Below, one piece after another: positions 11,746 to 23,527 of a stretch of DNA of 64,000 bases; position 1 is the stretch's first letter; every line of letters begins with the position of its first letter. The stretch is from NCBI RefSeq assembly GCF_030253575.1, contig NC_080567.1:4674501-4738500 (forward strand), in the 5' to 3' direction. The position numbers and the translations under genes are program-made. The stretch comes from Rhododendron vialii (taxonomy: Eukaryota > Streptophyta > Magnoliopsida > Ericales > Ericaceae). Below the pieces are notes generated by a model. The model did not search any database and was not told the DNA's origin. It saw nothing but the letters and a program-made list of their open reading frames with translations.

Positions 11746-13534
11746 TCTGTTAATCCAGGTTGTGGACCTCTGAAGAAATTTTGTTTGGAACCCCTGTGCT
11801 GACTTCAGTAGTAGAACCACCTCTAGCTACATTCTTCTCCAGGTTAAAAGATTCATTTATTGCATCTCGGGCAGGTGATTCAACGGGATGAGCATCATGA
11901 GTACCAGTGGGCATATCATCTCTAGCATCAGCAAAATTTTCAATCTGTTGCTCATTATCATCTTCTAGATGCTCTACTTGCTCATGGATTCTCTGGGCAC
12001 AGCTGCTCGGCAAATCATTGTCCTCCCAGAGAGGAGAATCCTCAGCAACCCCCACCTTTGTCAAGCATGCCTCCCAGCACGCAGTCCAAATCTGATCTTG
12101 AATGGCAGGCATTTGATCCACGTAGCTTGCCATTGCTGTATTAAAACCCTTTTGGTACCCTTCTTCGAAAGCTATCTTTTTTGTACTATCAATTTCTAAT
12201 AATGCCTGGCTAATGTTGTCTTCAGCAGTCTCAAGCTTGCTTTTTGTCCCTTCAAGCTCTGCTTTTGCTTTGTCTCTTTCTCGTTCGAGTCTGGAGACTG
12301 TCTGCAATAGCCTGGTATTGTCTCTCAAAAGCCTATTGCGTTCAGGCTCAATCTCTTGTAGGTTTATGGCTAGTGCAACCATCTTTTGAATAAACTGAGG
12401 AAAACCAAATATGAAGGGAAGCATTAATATAATAACACGAGATGTTAGGATTCAACTACAAGTTATCAAAAATAATTTACCTTTATCCCACTGACGAGAC
12501 CAGTAGTGATAAGCCAATCAGGTGGAGATCTAGATTCCTTCTGCATATCAACAGGCAACAATAGGCCTTGGGCAAGTGCCAGTGTAGTTTCTGAAGAGCT
12601 TGCACTATCACCAACGTAAACGGGCCGATCACCCCAAATGAATTGGGGGGCCCAGGTTTGAGGTAATATTTGGGGACTTGGGCATAGGGGCGGCTGAGTA
12701 GATGCGTCACCCTGTGCAGGGGCACTGGTTGGATCCTCGACCCTAGAACGTTTTTCTCGATGGGCATCACTGCCATCGAGAACAGTCTCAAAGCCCCGAG
12801 GAGATGAAGAGGAGTGGATGGAACCTCCTCTGTTGCGATGAGGTGCAGGAGGAGCGTTCCCCTTAGATGCCACCCGGCCAGTACCACGTCCTCGTGATGA
12901 AATAGTCAAGAGAGAGCTTAGATCCATGGGTTGTCGAGACATCGTATCAGAATTTGGTGGAGATGGGGAATAACCGGAAAAGGAGGATTGGCTGGTATCA
13001 CGATTAGCAGCATGTTGTTCAGGTTGTTGTTGAGAGGTAACCAGGTGTTGGGAGGACCTTCTGTGTCACACTCCACCCCGGGCCAGCACTCAAATGAGCC
13101 CAAACCGACGTGGGGGTGCAACATCAACCACCAATCCAACCCTACTATTCAAGTTCTAGCAATTAAGTTAACCAACAGTCATTTTATTGATAATGCAAAA
13201 CATATCGTTCTTACAAACACAGCGGAAGTCTTAAGAAAGCATTAAACTATACAATGAACCAAATATAAACATAGGCTGCAACTACTTCCCTATCTACAAA
13301 ATTTTGCCAAAACTAGTCCAGCCTTCCCGACATGCTACCCCAAGCAAGGGTACAACCCCACGACGATAAGCAGTGGATATCTACAACGCTTGCAAAACTG
13401 GATTCCAAAATGAAATCCGGGAGTGTTTATGAGACATGGATGCAATTCCATATTCAAAGGTACAGCTAAAAGATATTCTCAACTTGTAACAGTTTATCGA
13501 GAAATAAAAAGTAACACTAGACAAGCAGCCAATA

Positions 13535-13680
13535 ATTTAAGGCATAAGCCTTTTGGCATTAAGCCAATCACCGGGCACACAGCCAATAGTTTAAGGCATA
13601 AAGCCAATCACCGGGCACACAGCCAATAACTTAAGGCATAAAAGCCTTTTTGGCATAAAGCCAATCACCAGGCACTAAGC
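13535..13680. repeat. Minisatellite inside the 13-15 kb solo LTR
   Basis: Three imperfect copies of a unit of about 45 bases: TTAAGGCATAAGCC..., AAGCCAATCACCGGGCACAC, AGCCAATA. The related LTR at 58.2 kb has a different minisatellite in the equivalent place. Confidence 0.75.
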
Positions 13681-14921
13681 CAACATTCAAGTTCAATTCA
13701 ATATAGAACAACATCTATGAATCAAACACTCACCTCGTACTCCAAAAGAAAGTACAACTATGATTTCGGTGCTCCTTGATTCACCGACTCGTCACCTATC
13801 CACAAGCCAAACATTTTAGTATAGAAATATTTGAAAGGCTTTAACAAATGCATTAACAATGTTCTGCATCAATTCAACTATATAGCAATAGCCGAACAAA
13901 AGTAAATTCACCAATTTGTACCCAAAACCAAGAATCCCACAATTTCACACATTACCTAACAGAACCACTGATAGATTTCTGACTATAGCATTCTATAGGT
14001 TTAGAGTTAGATTCCGAGACTGTAACCATTAGAAAGTACACTCTTAGAACATCAATCTCAATATAAAATGTGTCCTAATCGGAGTCCGAATGGCCAAGAT
14101 ACGCTCAACAGAAGTTATATAATTAGGGCAGAAATCCCAGTTTCAGCAGAACAGTCTGCGATCGAAAGCTCATTAAAAATCACCTACCCAATAATTTCCA
14201 ATGCTTCTAACACCAAACATCACCAACTGATCAATGTTTAAGACTCATGAGAACCCATAGTCAATAAGTACATTTCACTATGACAAAATCGATGAAGAAC
14301 ACAGCTCCATAAGCTGCCCAGAATTTCAGAATTACCAAACTATTAACTTCGGAACCAAAAATGATTTTTCTCAGACCGAACTAAGGCACACTCCTTAAAA
14401 AATCAGAAAGATATGTAAGTCTAGTTTCAGAATCAAAAAACGGTGCGTGAAACCGATACCCGAGCAAGAAGTTATGCCCGTTTTTCCAACACGTGTCTGT
14501 GCTGCCAGCACAGACGCCAATCAGACACTAGTTTGGTTCATGATTTTTATCTTTTTTCATACTATTCAGAAAATTCTGAAATTTTTACAGCATAAACCAC
14601 ACTCACAGAGGCATCTACAGTAAAGTTATCAGAAAATAACATGATCGGAACGTTGATGAGAAAAATTCGTCAAAACAGGACAGTTTATCATTATGCATAA
14701 CAGATTTCAAAATTCCGTGGCAAGTCGAGTTCTCGACCGTTTCCAACGATTCCAAAACAGTTCCAGCATGTAGCATGTGTTTCCTACACGTTTCAGCAAT
14801 TTCCAGCAACCTAAAACAGATTCTGCAACTTAATTCAAATACAAGAACCTGTAAATTAACTACTGTAGAAAGGAATTAGAAGTTACCTACCAAAATTAGC
14901 GTCTCAATCTACCAATCCCTT

Positions 14922-14944
14922 CTTCTTCTTCTTCTTCTTCTTCT

Positions 14945-14982
<38 letters not shown>
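14922..14982. repeat. (TTC)n(TC)n microsatellite
   Basis: Uninterrupted TTC repeats run directly into TC repeats within the solo LTR. Confidence 0.95.
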
Positions 14983-14984
<2 letters not shown>

Positions 14985-16105
14985 GCTGAAACAAATCTTC
15001 CTGATGGGTTTTCTTTCTTCTTCTTTTTTTTGACACACACACATACACACGGCACACATGCACATCTTCTTAACAAAAAATGCACTTTAGCCCCTTAAAT
15101 TTAAAATATAACATAAAAGCACCTCATATATTAAGGGTGTTACATTCTGAGAACCACGCAGGGGAGTGGAACGCCTTCGGAAATTGGACCTTCACCTGGC
15201 TGTCCGGCAAATGTCACTCCAGCTCTAGACCTTGAATTCCTCGGCTGGGGAGCAGTTGAGGTTGAGGCAGCACTTGTGCTTGGGTTGGCAAGCCTTCTAT
15301 TAATAAACCCCATGTAAGCAGGGTCGTAGCCTAGTAAGACGTTTGTGTCATGACCCCTACCAGCTGTCGGAGTGCCAGGCTCCCCTGTGTATTTCAGGAT
15401 CCTGTTGATCTCTTTTGTTCGGACATAGCTGGGTTCTCGTCTTGGACGCTTGTTAGCATTATCCACTGCAGATTGATAAGCCAACAAGGGTTAGAAAAAG
15501 CAGTGAAGAAAAATTACGAATAGAGCCAAGAAAATTAGGAGCATACATGGATAGCCCCAAATATGGGGGCAATGGAGGCCCACCACTTGGCCATCTTCCC
15601 CCATTGGCTCAAATGGTCTAGTAACGTAGAGGAAATCAATTTCGTGATCACGAGCGGAATCTGGCAGGTTTAGCACGAGGCGCTTTTCTGCCTTTCTAAC
15701 CTTGAAGTAATAAGTATTATACTCAGGATTAAGCACGATGCTGTACCACCATTGGATATCCCATAAGCCTATTTGGGTACCCAGAATCCTATTCAAAGCC
15801 ACTACTCCCATCACTAACCTAAAGAAATTGGTGGAAACCTGCATTGGTGTGAGTCGATACCAATTCAAAACTTGACGAAGTAAAGGGTGAAGGGGGAAGC
15901 GAACTCCACCCTCAACAACAGCCACGATTGGGATACACATCCTATCCCATCAGCCTCCATCCCTATCCGCACCCAGAGGGGCGAGTTCAAGCCCAACATT
16001 GTCAGGAATGTTGTATTCCATCCTAAATGACACCATGGCAGAAGGGGTTTCACAAAGCTTCCTAAACTTACTAGGTTTAAAGGGATTTTCGTTCTCATCT
16101 GCCAT

Positions 16106-16686
16106 GGGTAAAGTTTGAAGCTCCCAAAGCATAATGAAATCTGGAAAATGGTTTGAACAAAACCCTAATAGAATAAAACTTGAGATCAAGATCTCAAAAG
16201 GAATTTGTAAGGTTAAATAGAATGAGAATCTAACGAAGTTGTTGCAGAAGTCACCTGAGACGCAATCGAGTTGCAAACGGCGGCAGTGGCAGAGGAGGAA
16301 AAAAGCTTTCGCCTGGTTTTTAAAGAGAGAAACGATGGGTTTGAGTATAGGGATGAAAACCCTATAAAGATCCTCGAATGAGTATAAAGGTAAAAACGGA
16401 GATGAAACGACGCATCTGACGGCGTTACAAGAAAAGGTAACAGAAAGAATGCCGTTTTGACGCCGTTTGGTTAAAATGTCAGTTCGCATTTAATGAGAGG
16501 AATACGAAATGTGCCACATGGAATTACTACTTTGAGAAAATGATGACTAAAACTGCCAGAAAACACCAATAGGTTTAGATACTACATCCACACGGGAACT
16601 AAAGAGTTGGAGTTCGGCTTAAAGGTCTATTTCTAGCTTTACCAGTTGCCCCCGAAAAGTGGCAAAGGGCAAAGCTGGGGAGCAAT
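16106..16686 (+). other. Spacer between antisense ORF and 3' LTR, with polypurine tract
   Basis: This holds the probable promoter side of the antisense ORF and the end of the element's interior. The purine-rich AAAGGGCAAAGCTGGGGAGCA at about 16664-16684, directly before the 3' LTR, fits a polypurine tract for plus-strand priming. Open frames here have no protein character. Confidence 0.55.
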
Positions 16687-16985
16687 TGTAGGGAGGTATT
16701 CTCTGACAGACACATCTTTTACCGAACACGTGGTACGTGGGACCATGGTTTAAATAAAGACAGAATAGTCACCGTGCAAAGCAATCTGGTCGGCAATGAT
16801 GGCCGGCGACATGAGAAGTTGAATCAAGAGATTGATATAGGTGCAGTGACATGAGAAGTCACTGGTCCAAAGTAGTCTGTTCAGTAACGAGAGGGTCGAA
16901 CAGCAGGATAGCTCCTGAGAAGATATTGGTCCAAATAGTTCATAAAGGACCAGTTACATATGAAATGACTACATATGAAGTGACT
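16687..16985 (+). repeat. 3' LTR of the Tat-type element, left part
   Basis: Starts TGTAGGGAGGTATTCTC like the 5' LTR and is collinear with 4207-4508 until TGACT (16981-16985), where the outer solo LTR is inserted. The rest is at 23528-24114. Confidence 0.92.
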
Positions 16986-18569
16986 TGTAACAGCCCTGAT
17001 TTTTGGAAGGTAAAAATTTTGTTAAATATTTGAATTTTATTTGAATTACTTATTTTACTTTCAGTAATCTGTCGTAATTAGATTCTAGTCCTTCGGGGCC
17101 AATCGAATTAGATTCCAACCGACTACTTGGAGAAACCGAGCAACCAAACTCACCTAGTTACTAGATGAACTTTTTGAACCTTTTGCCTTTACCCATTGGT
17201 CAATAGATGTTAGGGTAATCTTTGTCCATTGGACAATAGGCCTCCTATTAAAATATGTGGATTAGTACATGGATATTGTAACGACCCTGAATTTTGGTCA
17301 ATAAAAATTTCGTTAAATATTTGAATTTTATTTAATTTACTTATTTTCTTTTGAGTGGCTATATGTTATCTTGTAAAATTCGTTGTAGTTAGATTTTGGT
17401 CTCGACTAGAAACCCTACGTGACCAATTTAGTTAATTTCCAACCGACTACTTGGAGGAACCAAGCAACCGACTTACCTAGTTACTAGATGAACCTTTTGG
17501 ACCTTTTGAAACTTTTGAACCTTTGCCTTTACCCATTGGTCCATAATGGTTAGGGTAATTTTTTGTCCATTGGATAATAAATTTTTTATTATGAAAGTAC
17601 ATGTAGTCTTTCAAAAATCATATTTTAAAATAAAAGGTACTTGTACTCCTTTTATCCTTTTGGTTATTAACCGCAAGGGAAACTATTATCCATTGGGTAA
17701 TAACCATTAGGGAAGTTAGTGACCCTTGGATAATAGAGTCTTTTGACCAAATAAAGTACCGATGTGACTAGGGAACCTTCCAATAAAGTTGATTTGACTA
17801 GTCAACCTTTTTCAACCCTAGAAATTACTTATTTATTTCTTTTTATTAATTTGGTTTTATTCTTTGTCCATTGGACAATAAAAGTTAGGGGAACTATTAT
17901 CCATTGGATAATAGAAACCCAATTCTTTATATTAAAAGGGTTTAATGAAAGATTTGAGCAAAGCACTTGAATAGACTTTTATAATTATTTTGAAAAGTAC
18001 TTTTGATTATTTTTTCTAATAAAAGTACCCAAGTAACCTTGGACCATTGGACAATAACCGTTAGGGTAATCTTTACCCATTGGACAAAAGCCTTTCCTTT
18101 ATTTTATTTGGTAAGTACATTTATATATAAGCATGTGTAATAATAAAAAGGACATGTAGTCTTTTTCAAAGACTTAGTTTAATATTTAAAGTACTCTTAC
18201 CTTATTATCATTTGGTTATTAACCGTTAGGGATTTTATTATCCATTGGGTAAAGGGTTTATTCTTTCAACAAGTACATGGGTTCATTAAAACTAATATTT
18301 TCTTAAATCCCATGTGATGATGTACCAATATTGAAAGTACCCATATTTTATTATGTAGCCTTTAAAGCCTAAGATTTTCCTAAGTACCTTTTTATTATTT
18401 TGTATTGGGGTTTTGTACCCAATTGGATTTGTTTAATGGGAGGTGCGATCTACCTAGATTACAAAGTACCCTAGTTTATTTATTTTCAAACATGTGCCTA
18501 ATTGGATTTCCTTATTGGGTATTTGATTTTGTGAATCTTTGTACTTTGTACTTTCTTATTCTTTCTTGT

Positions 18570-18608
<39 letters not shown>

Positions 18609-18611
18609 ACT

Positions 18612-18648
<37 letters not shown>
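18570..18648. repeat. (AT)n(GT)n and (GA)n microsatellites
   Basis: AT repeats (18570-18590), GT repeats (18591-18608) and GA repeats (18615-18648) lie close together in the inner solo LTR. A matching GA tract lies in the outer LTR at about 21560-21630. Confidence 0.95.
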
Positions 18649-18650
<2 letters not shown>

Positions 18651-19884
18651 GATGGGTTGTACCTTGACTTGACTTTCCTACATCTTTCAAATCCTTGGTG
18701 AATCTTCCTTCCTAGCTAAGAAACTAGCCCTCCATTAACCTCCATTGTAGTTCTATATTTGTTTAGCACAAAATCTTGTACTCTTGTCTCCTTTCCTTGC
18801 AACAAATCTTCCATAATCCCATCCTTGGTACAAATCCTAGCCATGCAAGCCTAATATCCTAGCCCATCAAGCTTTCAATCAAAGTTTGACAAGTGAAAGA
18901 TTGAGTTATGGAGCAAATCCATGGAGGATTTAGAGAGAGAGAGAGGGCCGGCCTTGTGAGAGGGGAGAGAGCCAAGAATTTTGCCTATAAATAGCACCCC
19001 ATGTTTGCCATTCAACACACACCTTCACCTAGCAACTTCTCTCTCTAGAAAAAAATCTTGTTCTTTCTTTGTTCTTGTTAGTTCTTTCTTTGTTCTTGAG
19101 TTGTTCTTGAGTTCTTCAAGAAACTCAACCTAAGCCGCCACTAGACCGCCACTCGACCACCCTCTCGATCCGAAAGTAGTAGTAGTAATAGTCAAGTAGA
19201 AGTTTCGAGAGAAACCTTTCTCTTTCGAAGCTACCGGAGACCACCGTAGGAAGTTACTCCGCCCGACCACCGACGTACTTTCCGTAGCCGACCTACCGCC
19301 AAGAAGTAAGGTAGAATACCTCTACTCACTTCCCTAAGTATAAAGTAGGTTATCTTTATTTACGTACTTATCATTTGATTAGAAGTATTCGTATTTTAAT
19401 CTTTAAGATAGTTATGAGTATGCGTATATGAGTTGCTTGTATTACTTGTGGTATGTGATAAAGCATAAGTGATTTCACTCCAAAAACGTCCGTACATGTG
19501 GCGTTGTGCTTTGAATAAAGCATAAGTAATACACTCCAAAGGCGTCCGTACATGTGGTGTTATGCTATAAGTAGTAATTGAGCGTGATGAGTAATATGAA
19601 ATTGGATGATCTTGTTAGGATGATTCTTGCTTACGTTTGTCCTACCGTGGAGTCTTTGTATGTAACGAGACACAAGAACCGAGAAAGTAAAAACATGACA
19701 CCTAAGGTGTGGTTAATGAAAGGAAATGTTTTTCGAGGAGAAAATATTTTGAAACAACATAATGACCGGTTTTGAGTGGCATTATGTGAGTTGTGTATGT
19801 GCGTGTATAAAAGAAATATTTGAAAAGAGTGAAAAGTTTTGGAATCTGCAATGTGGCCGGACTTGCCCATTGTGTGAGGTGTGT

Positions 19885-20466
19885 GTGTGTTCCAATGGGA
19901 ATCCGGGAAAAGCGGAACCATTGCGAGGTTGGGTGTGTGTGTGTTCCAATGGAGATCCGGAATAGCGGAACCGAGGTTGTGTGTGTTCCAATGGGAATCC
20001 GGGAAAAGAGGAACCATTGTGGGGTTGTGTGTGTTCCAATGGGAATCCGGGAAAAGCGGAACCATTGTGGGGTTGTGTGTGTTCCAATGGAGATCCGGAA
20101 TAGCGGAACCATTGTGAGGTGTGTGTGTTCCAATGGGAATCCGGGAATAGCGGAACCATTGTGAGGTTGTGTGCGTTCCCATGGGAACCCGGACCGGCGG
20201 AACCATGGTGAGGTATGGCTTGGTTATCCGCGGAGAGGAGCCAATGGAATTGTGTGCCAATGGGAACCCGGCGCGGCGGAACCATTGTGAGGATACTCGG
20301 GAGACCGGCGCGGCGGAACCGAGGTTGGGTGTGTTAAAAACAAATTTTGGTTTGAAAGGAAATGTTTTGGAAACCGCAATGTGGCCGGACGTGGTAGCCC
20401 ATTGTGTGGAGTGTGTTTTGTGTGTGTTCCAATGGGATCCGGGAAAAACGGAACCATTGTGAGGTT
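19885..20466 (+). repeat. Hairpin-forming minisatellite in the inner solo LTR
   Basis: Nine or so imperfect units of about 45-65 bases, each with CAATGG ... TCCG - loop - CGGA ... CCATTG. The arms can pair: CAATGG with CCATTG, and TCCG with CGGA, around a loop such as GGAAAAG. One unit (20179-20208) has CCATGG in both arms, a paired change that keeps the stem. Some units have a degraded right arm (for example the second, which reads CCGAGG). Confidence 0.85.
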
Positions 20467-21588
20467 GGGTGTGTAGCTTGGTTATCCACGGTACGGAGCC
20501 AATGCAATATTGTGTGAGTTAAACAAATGATTTTTGAAAGATTGTTTTGTAAGTGAAAATGTTGACACGGTCTACGATGAGTCGCGTAGGAGAAACTCTG
20601 AAATCTTGGACACCAACGATAGTTGATTAACGAATGTGGATGTGTCATTGTTAAGCTGCGTATATATGTATCATGTGGAAATCGATGTGTTATTATTTCA
20701 TGTTGTTTTAAGTTATGGGTTAGCGGGTATGGGATTACTCTGCTGAGCTTTGTAGCTCACGGTGTTGCCTTTTTGGTGACCCTGACATATTATATCGGTG
20801 GCGACGCTGGTATAATGTGTCAGATTTTGTAGATGATCAGGGTAAGCAGTTCACCGTGGAGGCTTTTGGAGCTGAGGAGCTGGCAAGAATGGAGGAGCTG
20901 AGGAGCTGTAGTTAGGAACCGTAGAACCCCCTTCATTTTTTGTAAATATTGAACTCTTGTAGGAGTTTTGTTGTAATAAGAGCCAGACTCCATTTGATGT
21001 TATCAATAAAATGTCCTTTTAACGTACCCAAAATTCGGGGCGTTACAGATATAGTATTATATATGTTTTAAACACATGTGCAAAGGACTTTTTTTTTATT
21101 GGATATTCTCCCACCTCTCTATTATCCATTCGTTATTAACCATTAGGGGAATTATTATCCATTGGGTAATAGCCCCAATCTTTCAACAAGGTACAAGGTT
21201 TTATTTAAATAATTAAGTATGGATTTCCCATGTGATTTTATGCATTAAAATATTGCGGTATATCTAAACCCTAGATTTCCAAAGTACTTTATTGAATAAA
21301 ATAGTACTTGTACTTTATTATTATTTTAATAGAGAGAATCCTAGCCTTTTATTTAATTGGGGTACTTGGTACCACTTTTATATTTAAATATTGGGCATTT
21401 GTACAGGTGTATCAATACCCTAGATTTGAAAAAGTACAATATCTATTAGTTTAATCAAACATGTGCCTAATTAGATTTCTTTAATGGGGTATTTGGATTT
21501 GAAAATCTAGTACTTTCGTACTTTTATGTTATTATATGTGTATATATAGTGTACTTGAGAGAGAGAGAGAGTAGCCGAGAGAGAGAAG

Positions 21589-21624
<36 letters not shown>

Positions 21625-22740
21625 GGAAGAAAGAGAGAGATTTGGTTGTACCACCTTTGATCACCATGATCTTCTTACATCTTTCAAATCCATGTGTGTA
21701 TCTTCCTTCCTAGCCAAAATCTATCTCCCCATTGTACTTCTATTATTGTTTAAGACCAAATCGATCTTCTTACATCTTTCAAATCCATGTGTGTATCTTC
21801 CTTCCTAGCCAAAATCTATCTCCCCATTGTACTTCTATTATTGTTTAAGACCAAATCTTGTACAATTTATCCTTTCTCTCCATCAAATCTTCCAAAATCT
21901 TTCATAATCAAATCTTTGGTACAAATCTTAGCCATGCAAGCCTAGAGTTAGGCCTTGATCTTCCAAGATTGCATGACAAGTGTCAAAATTTGAGGTATGG
22001 AGAGAGAAGGGGGGGCCGGCATTGAGAGAGGAGAGAGAGCCAAGGTTTTGCCTATAAATAGCAAGCCATTCCATGCCATTCAACACACACCTTTCCATTC
22101 TTCAACTTCTCTCTCTAGAAATCCTTTGTTCTTCTTATTCTTGAGTTCTTCTTGTGTTCTTCAAGAAACTCATCCAAAGCCGCCACTAAACCGTCACTCG
22201 ACCACCCTCCGATCCAAAAAGCTTAAATAGTTTAGTCAAGTTTAGGTTTCGAGAGAGACCTTTCTCTTTCGAAGCTACCGGAGACCACCGTAGGAAGTTA
22301 CTCCGTCCGACCACCGATTACCGTCCGCAAGCCGTTACTACCGCCTAGAAGAACGGTAAGGAAATCCTTACTTACTTACTTACTTACTCAAGTATAACGT
22401 TGTTGTTTTGAATTTCTAAGAAAGAACGGTTTTCGAAAGTTAAAACGTTACCATGTGAATCGAAGTAATCGTATTTTGATATTTCAAGGAGTATGAGTTT
22501 GTATACATGAATTGATTGTGTTACTTGTGGTATATTATAGAGTTGGATGATCTTGTTAGAATGTTTCATGCTTACTTTTGTCCTACCGCGGAGTCTTTGC
22601 ATGTAAACAAGACACGAGAATCGAGAAAGTAGAAACATGGCACCTAGGGTGTGATTAATGAAAGGAAATATTTTCCGAGGAAGGAAATATTTTGAAACTA
22701 CATTATGACCGGTTTTGGTGGCATAATGTGAGTTGGGTGT

Positions 22741-22990
22741 GTGTGTTCCAATGGGAATCCGTAGCAGCGGAACCATTGTGAGAATGTGTGTTCCAATGGG
22801 AATCCGGAAAAGTGGAACCATTGTGAGGTTGTGTGTGTTCCCATGGGAACCCGGAGCAGCGGAACCATGGTGAGGTATGACTTGGTTATCTGCAGAGAGA
22901 AGCCAATGCAAGATTTTGTGTGCCAATGGGAACCCGGTGCGGCGGAACCATTGTGAGGATACTCGGGAACCCAGAATGGCGGAACCGAGG
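22741..22990 (+). repeat. Hairpin-forming minisatellite in the outer solo LTR
   Basis: Four units of the same family as at 19.9-20.5 kb. The third (22841-22870) again has CCATGG in both arms where the others have CAATGG and CCATTG. Fewer units than in the inner element, so copy number varies between family members. Confidence 0.82.
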
Positions 22991-23527
22991 TTGGGTGTGT
23001 TAAACAAATGATTTTGAAAGATGGATTGGTATGTGAAACTGTTGACACGGTCTACGATGAGTCGCGTAGGAGAAACTCAGAAAATCTTGGACACCAACGA
23101 TAGTTGATTAACGAATATGGGTGTGTCGTTGTTAGCTGTGTATACATGTATCATGTGGAAATCGATGATTGTATAACCTTTTGTTTGTAAGTTATGGGTT
23201 AGCGGGTATGGGATTGTTCTACTGAGCTTTTGTAGCTCATGGTGTTACCTTTGGTGACCCTGACATATTATATTGGTGGCGACGCTGGTATAATGTGTCA
23301 GACCTTGTAGATGTTCAAGACAAACAGTTCACCGTGGAAGCTTTTGGAGCAGAGGAGCTTGCTAGGATGGAAGAGCAAGCAGAGTAGTATTAGGAACCCT
23401 AGTTTCCTTCCTTGTTGAATAAATGTACCCTTTACTTATGATGTATTTATGATGTAATAATGAGCCAGACTCTCTTTATTATGTAATAAATGCCTCATTA
23501 ACGTACCCAAAATTTGGGGGCGTTACA

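Larger units (their letters stand above)
13064..15144 (-). mobile_element. Solo LTR, Tekay-like, inserted in the antisense ORF
   Basis: Bounded by perfect 5-base target copies TTCTG at 13059-13063 and 15145-15149. On the plus strand it runs TGTCACACTCCACCCCGGGC ... AGGGTGTTACA; read on the minus strand it starts TGTAACACCC and ends GGGGTGGAGTGTGACA, the orientation expected of long plant chromovirus LTRs. It has no coding interior, so it is a solo LTR of 2081 bases. It contains a minisatellite at about 13535-13680 and a (TTC)n(TC)n tract at 14922-14982. Part of it (about 14250-14530) is related to the LTR remnant at 57.3 kb. Lineage is inferred from end sequence and length. Confidence 0.85.
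11750..16105 (-). pseudogene. Antisense spliced ORF of the Tat-type element, three exons
   Basis: Reading from ATG at 16105 on the minus strand: exon 1 16105-15547 (donor GTATGC), exon 2 15465-12481 (acceptor CTGCAG, donor GTAAAT) and exon 3 12394-11750. A solo LTR at 13064-15144 interrupts exon 2. Taking it and one target copy out, the three exons sum to 2103 bases, a multiple of three, about 700 residues. Exon 1 has a FPLHPLLRQVLNWYRLTP block typical of the putative gypsy-type transposon domain (PF04195-like). Exon 2 is Ser/Pro/Arg-rich and probably disordered. Exon 3 starts with a long coiled coil (about residues 490-570) and ends acidic. One stop (TGA at 15952-15950) lies in exon 1. Antisense extra ORFs are known in Tat elements; their function is not settled. 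Confidence 0.8.
17277..21047 (+). mobile_element. Inner solo LTR nested in the outer one
   Basis: Starts TGTAACGACCCTGAATTTTGG and ends CCAAAATTCGGGGCGTTACA, flanked by perfect GATAT copies (17272-17276 and 21048-21052). Its 3771 bases are collinear in large part with the outer element: the same GAAGCTACCGGAGACCACCG block, the same TTATGGGTTAGCGGGTATGGGATT block and the same hairpin repeats, so both come from one family. A TATA-like CCTATAAATAGCACC lies near 18985. The long open frames at 19631-20285 on both strands are by-products of the tandem repeat and are not genes. Confidence 0.87.
16986..23527 (+). mobile_element. Outer solo LTR (Tekay-like) in the 3' LTR
   Basis: Starts TGTAACAGCCCTGATTTTTGG and ends AAAATTTGGGGGCGTTACA, flanked by perfect TGACT target copies (16981-16985 and 23528-23532). 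Removing the inner element and one GATAT copy leaves 2766 bases with no coding interior, so it is best read as a solo LTR. A TATA-like CCTATAAATAGC is near 22049. The CTGAGC-TTTTGTAGCTCA block near 23222 and the final CCCAAAATTTGGGGGCG are features I associate with Tekay/Del LTRs; lineage is an inference. It carries hairpin-forming repeats at 22741-22990. Confidence 0.85.

Noticed and set aside
13064..15144. An intron of the antisense ORF instead of an insertion
   Set aside because: Ends are TG...CA with perfect TTCTG target copies and related LTR sequence elsewhere in the window; there are no matching splice sites at the borders.
19631..20285. Long open frames on both strands (up to 209 codons)
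   Set aside because: They lie in the hairpin minisatellite, have repetitive sequence, and are open in several frames at once because of the repeat.
16986..23527. Possibility that the two nested elements are complete LTR retrotransposons or large DNA transposons
   Set aside because: Each has 5-base target copies and TG...CA ends but no internal primer-binding site, no second LTR and no coding region; a solo LTR is the simplest reading.
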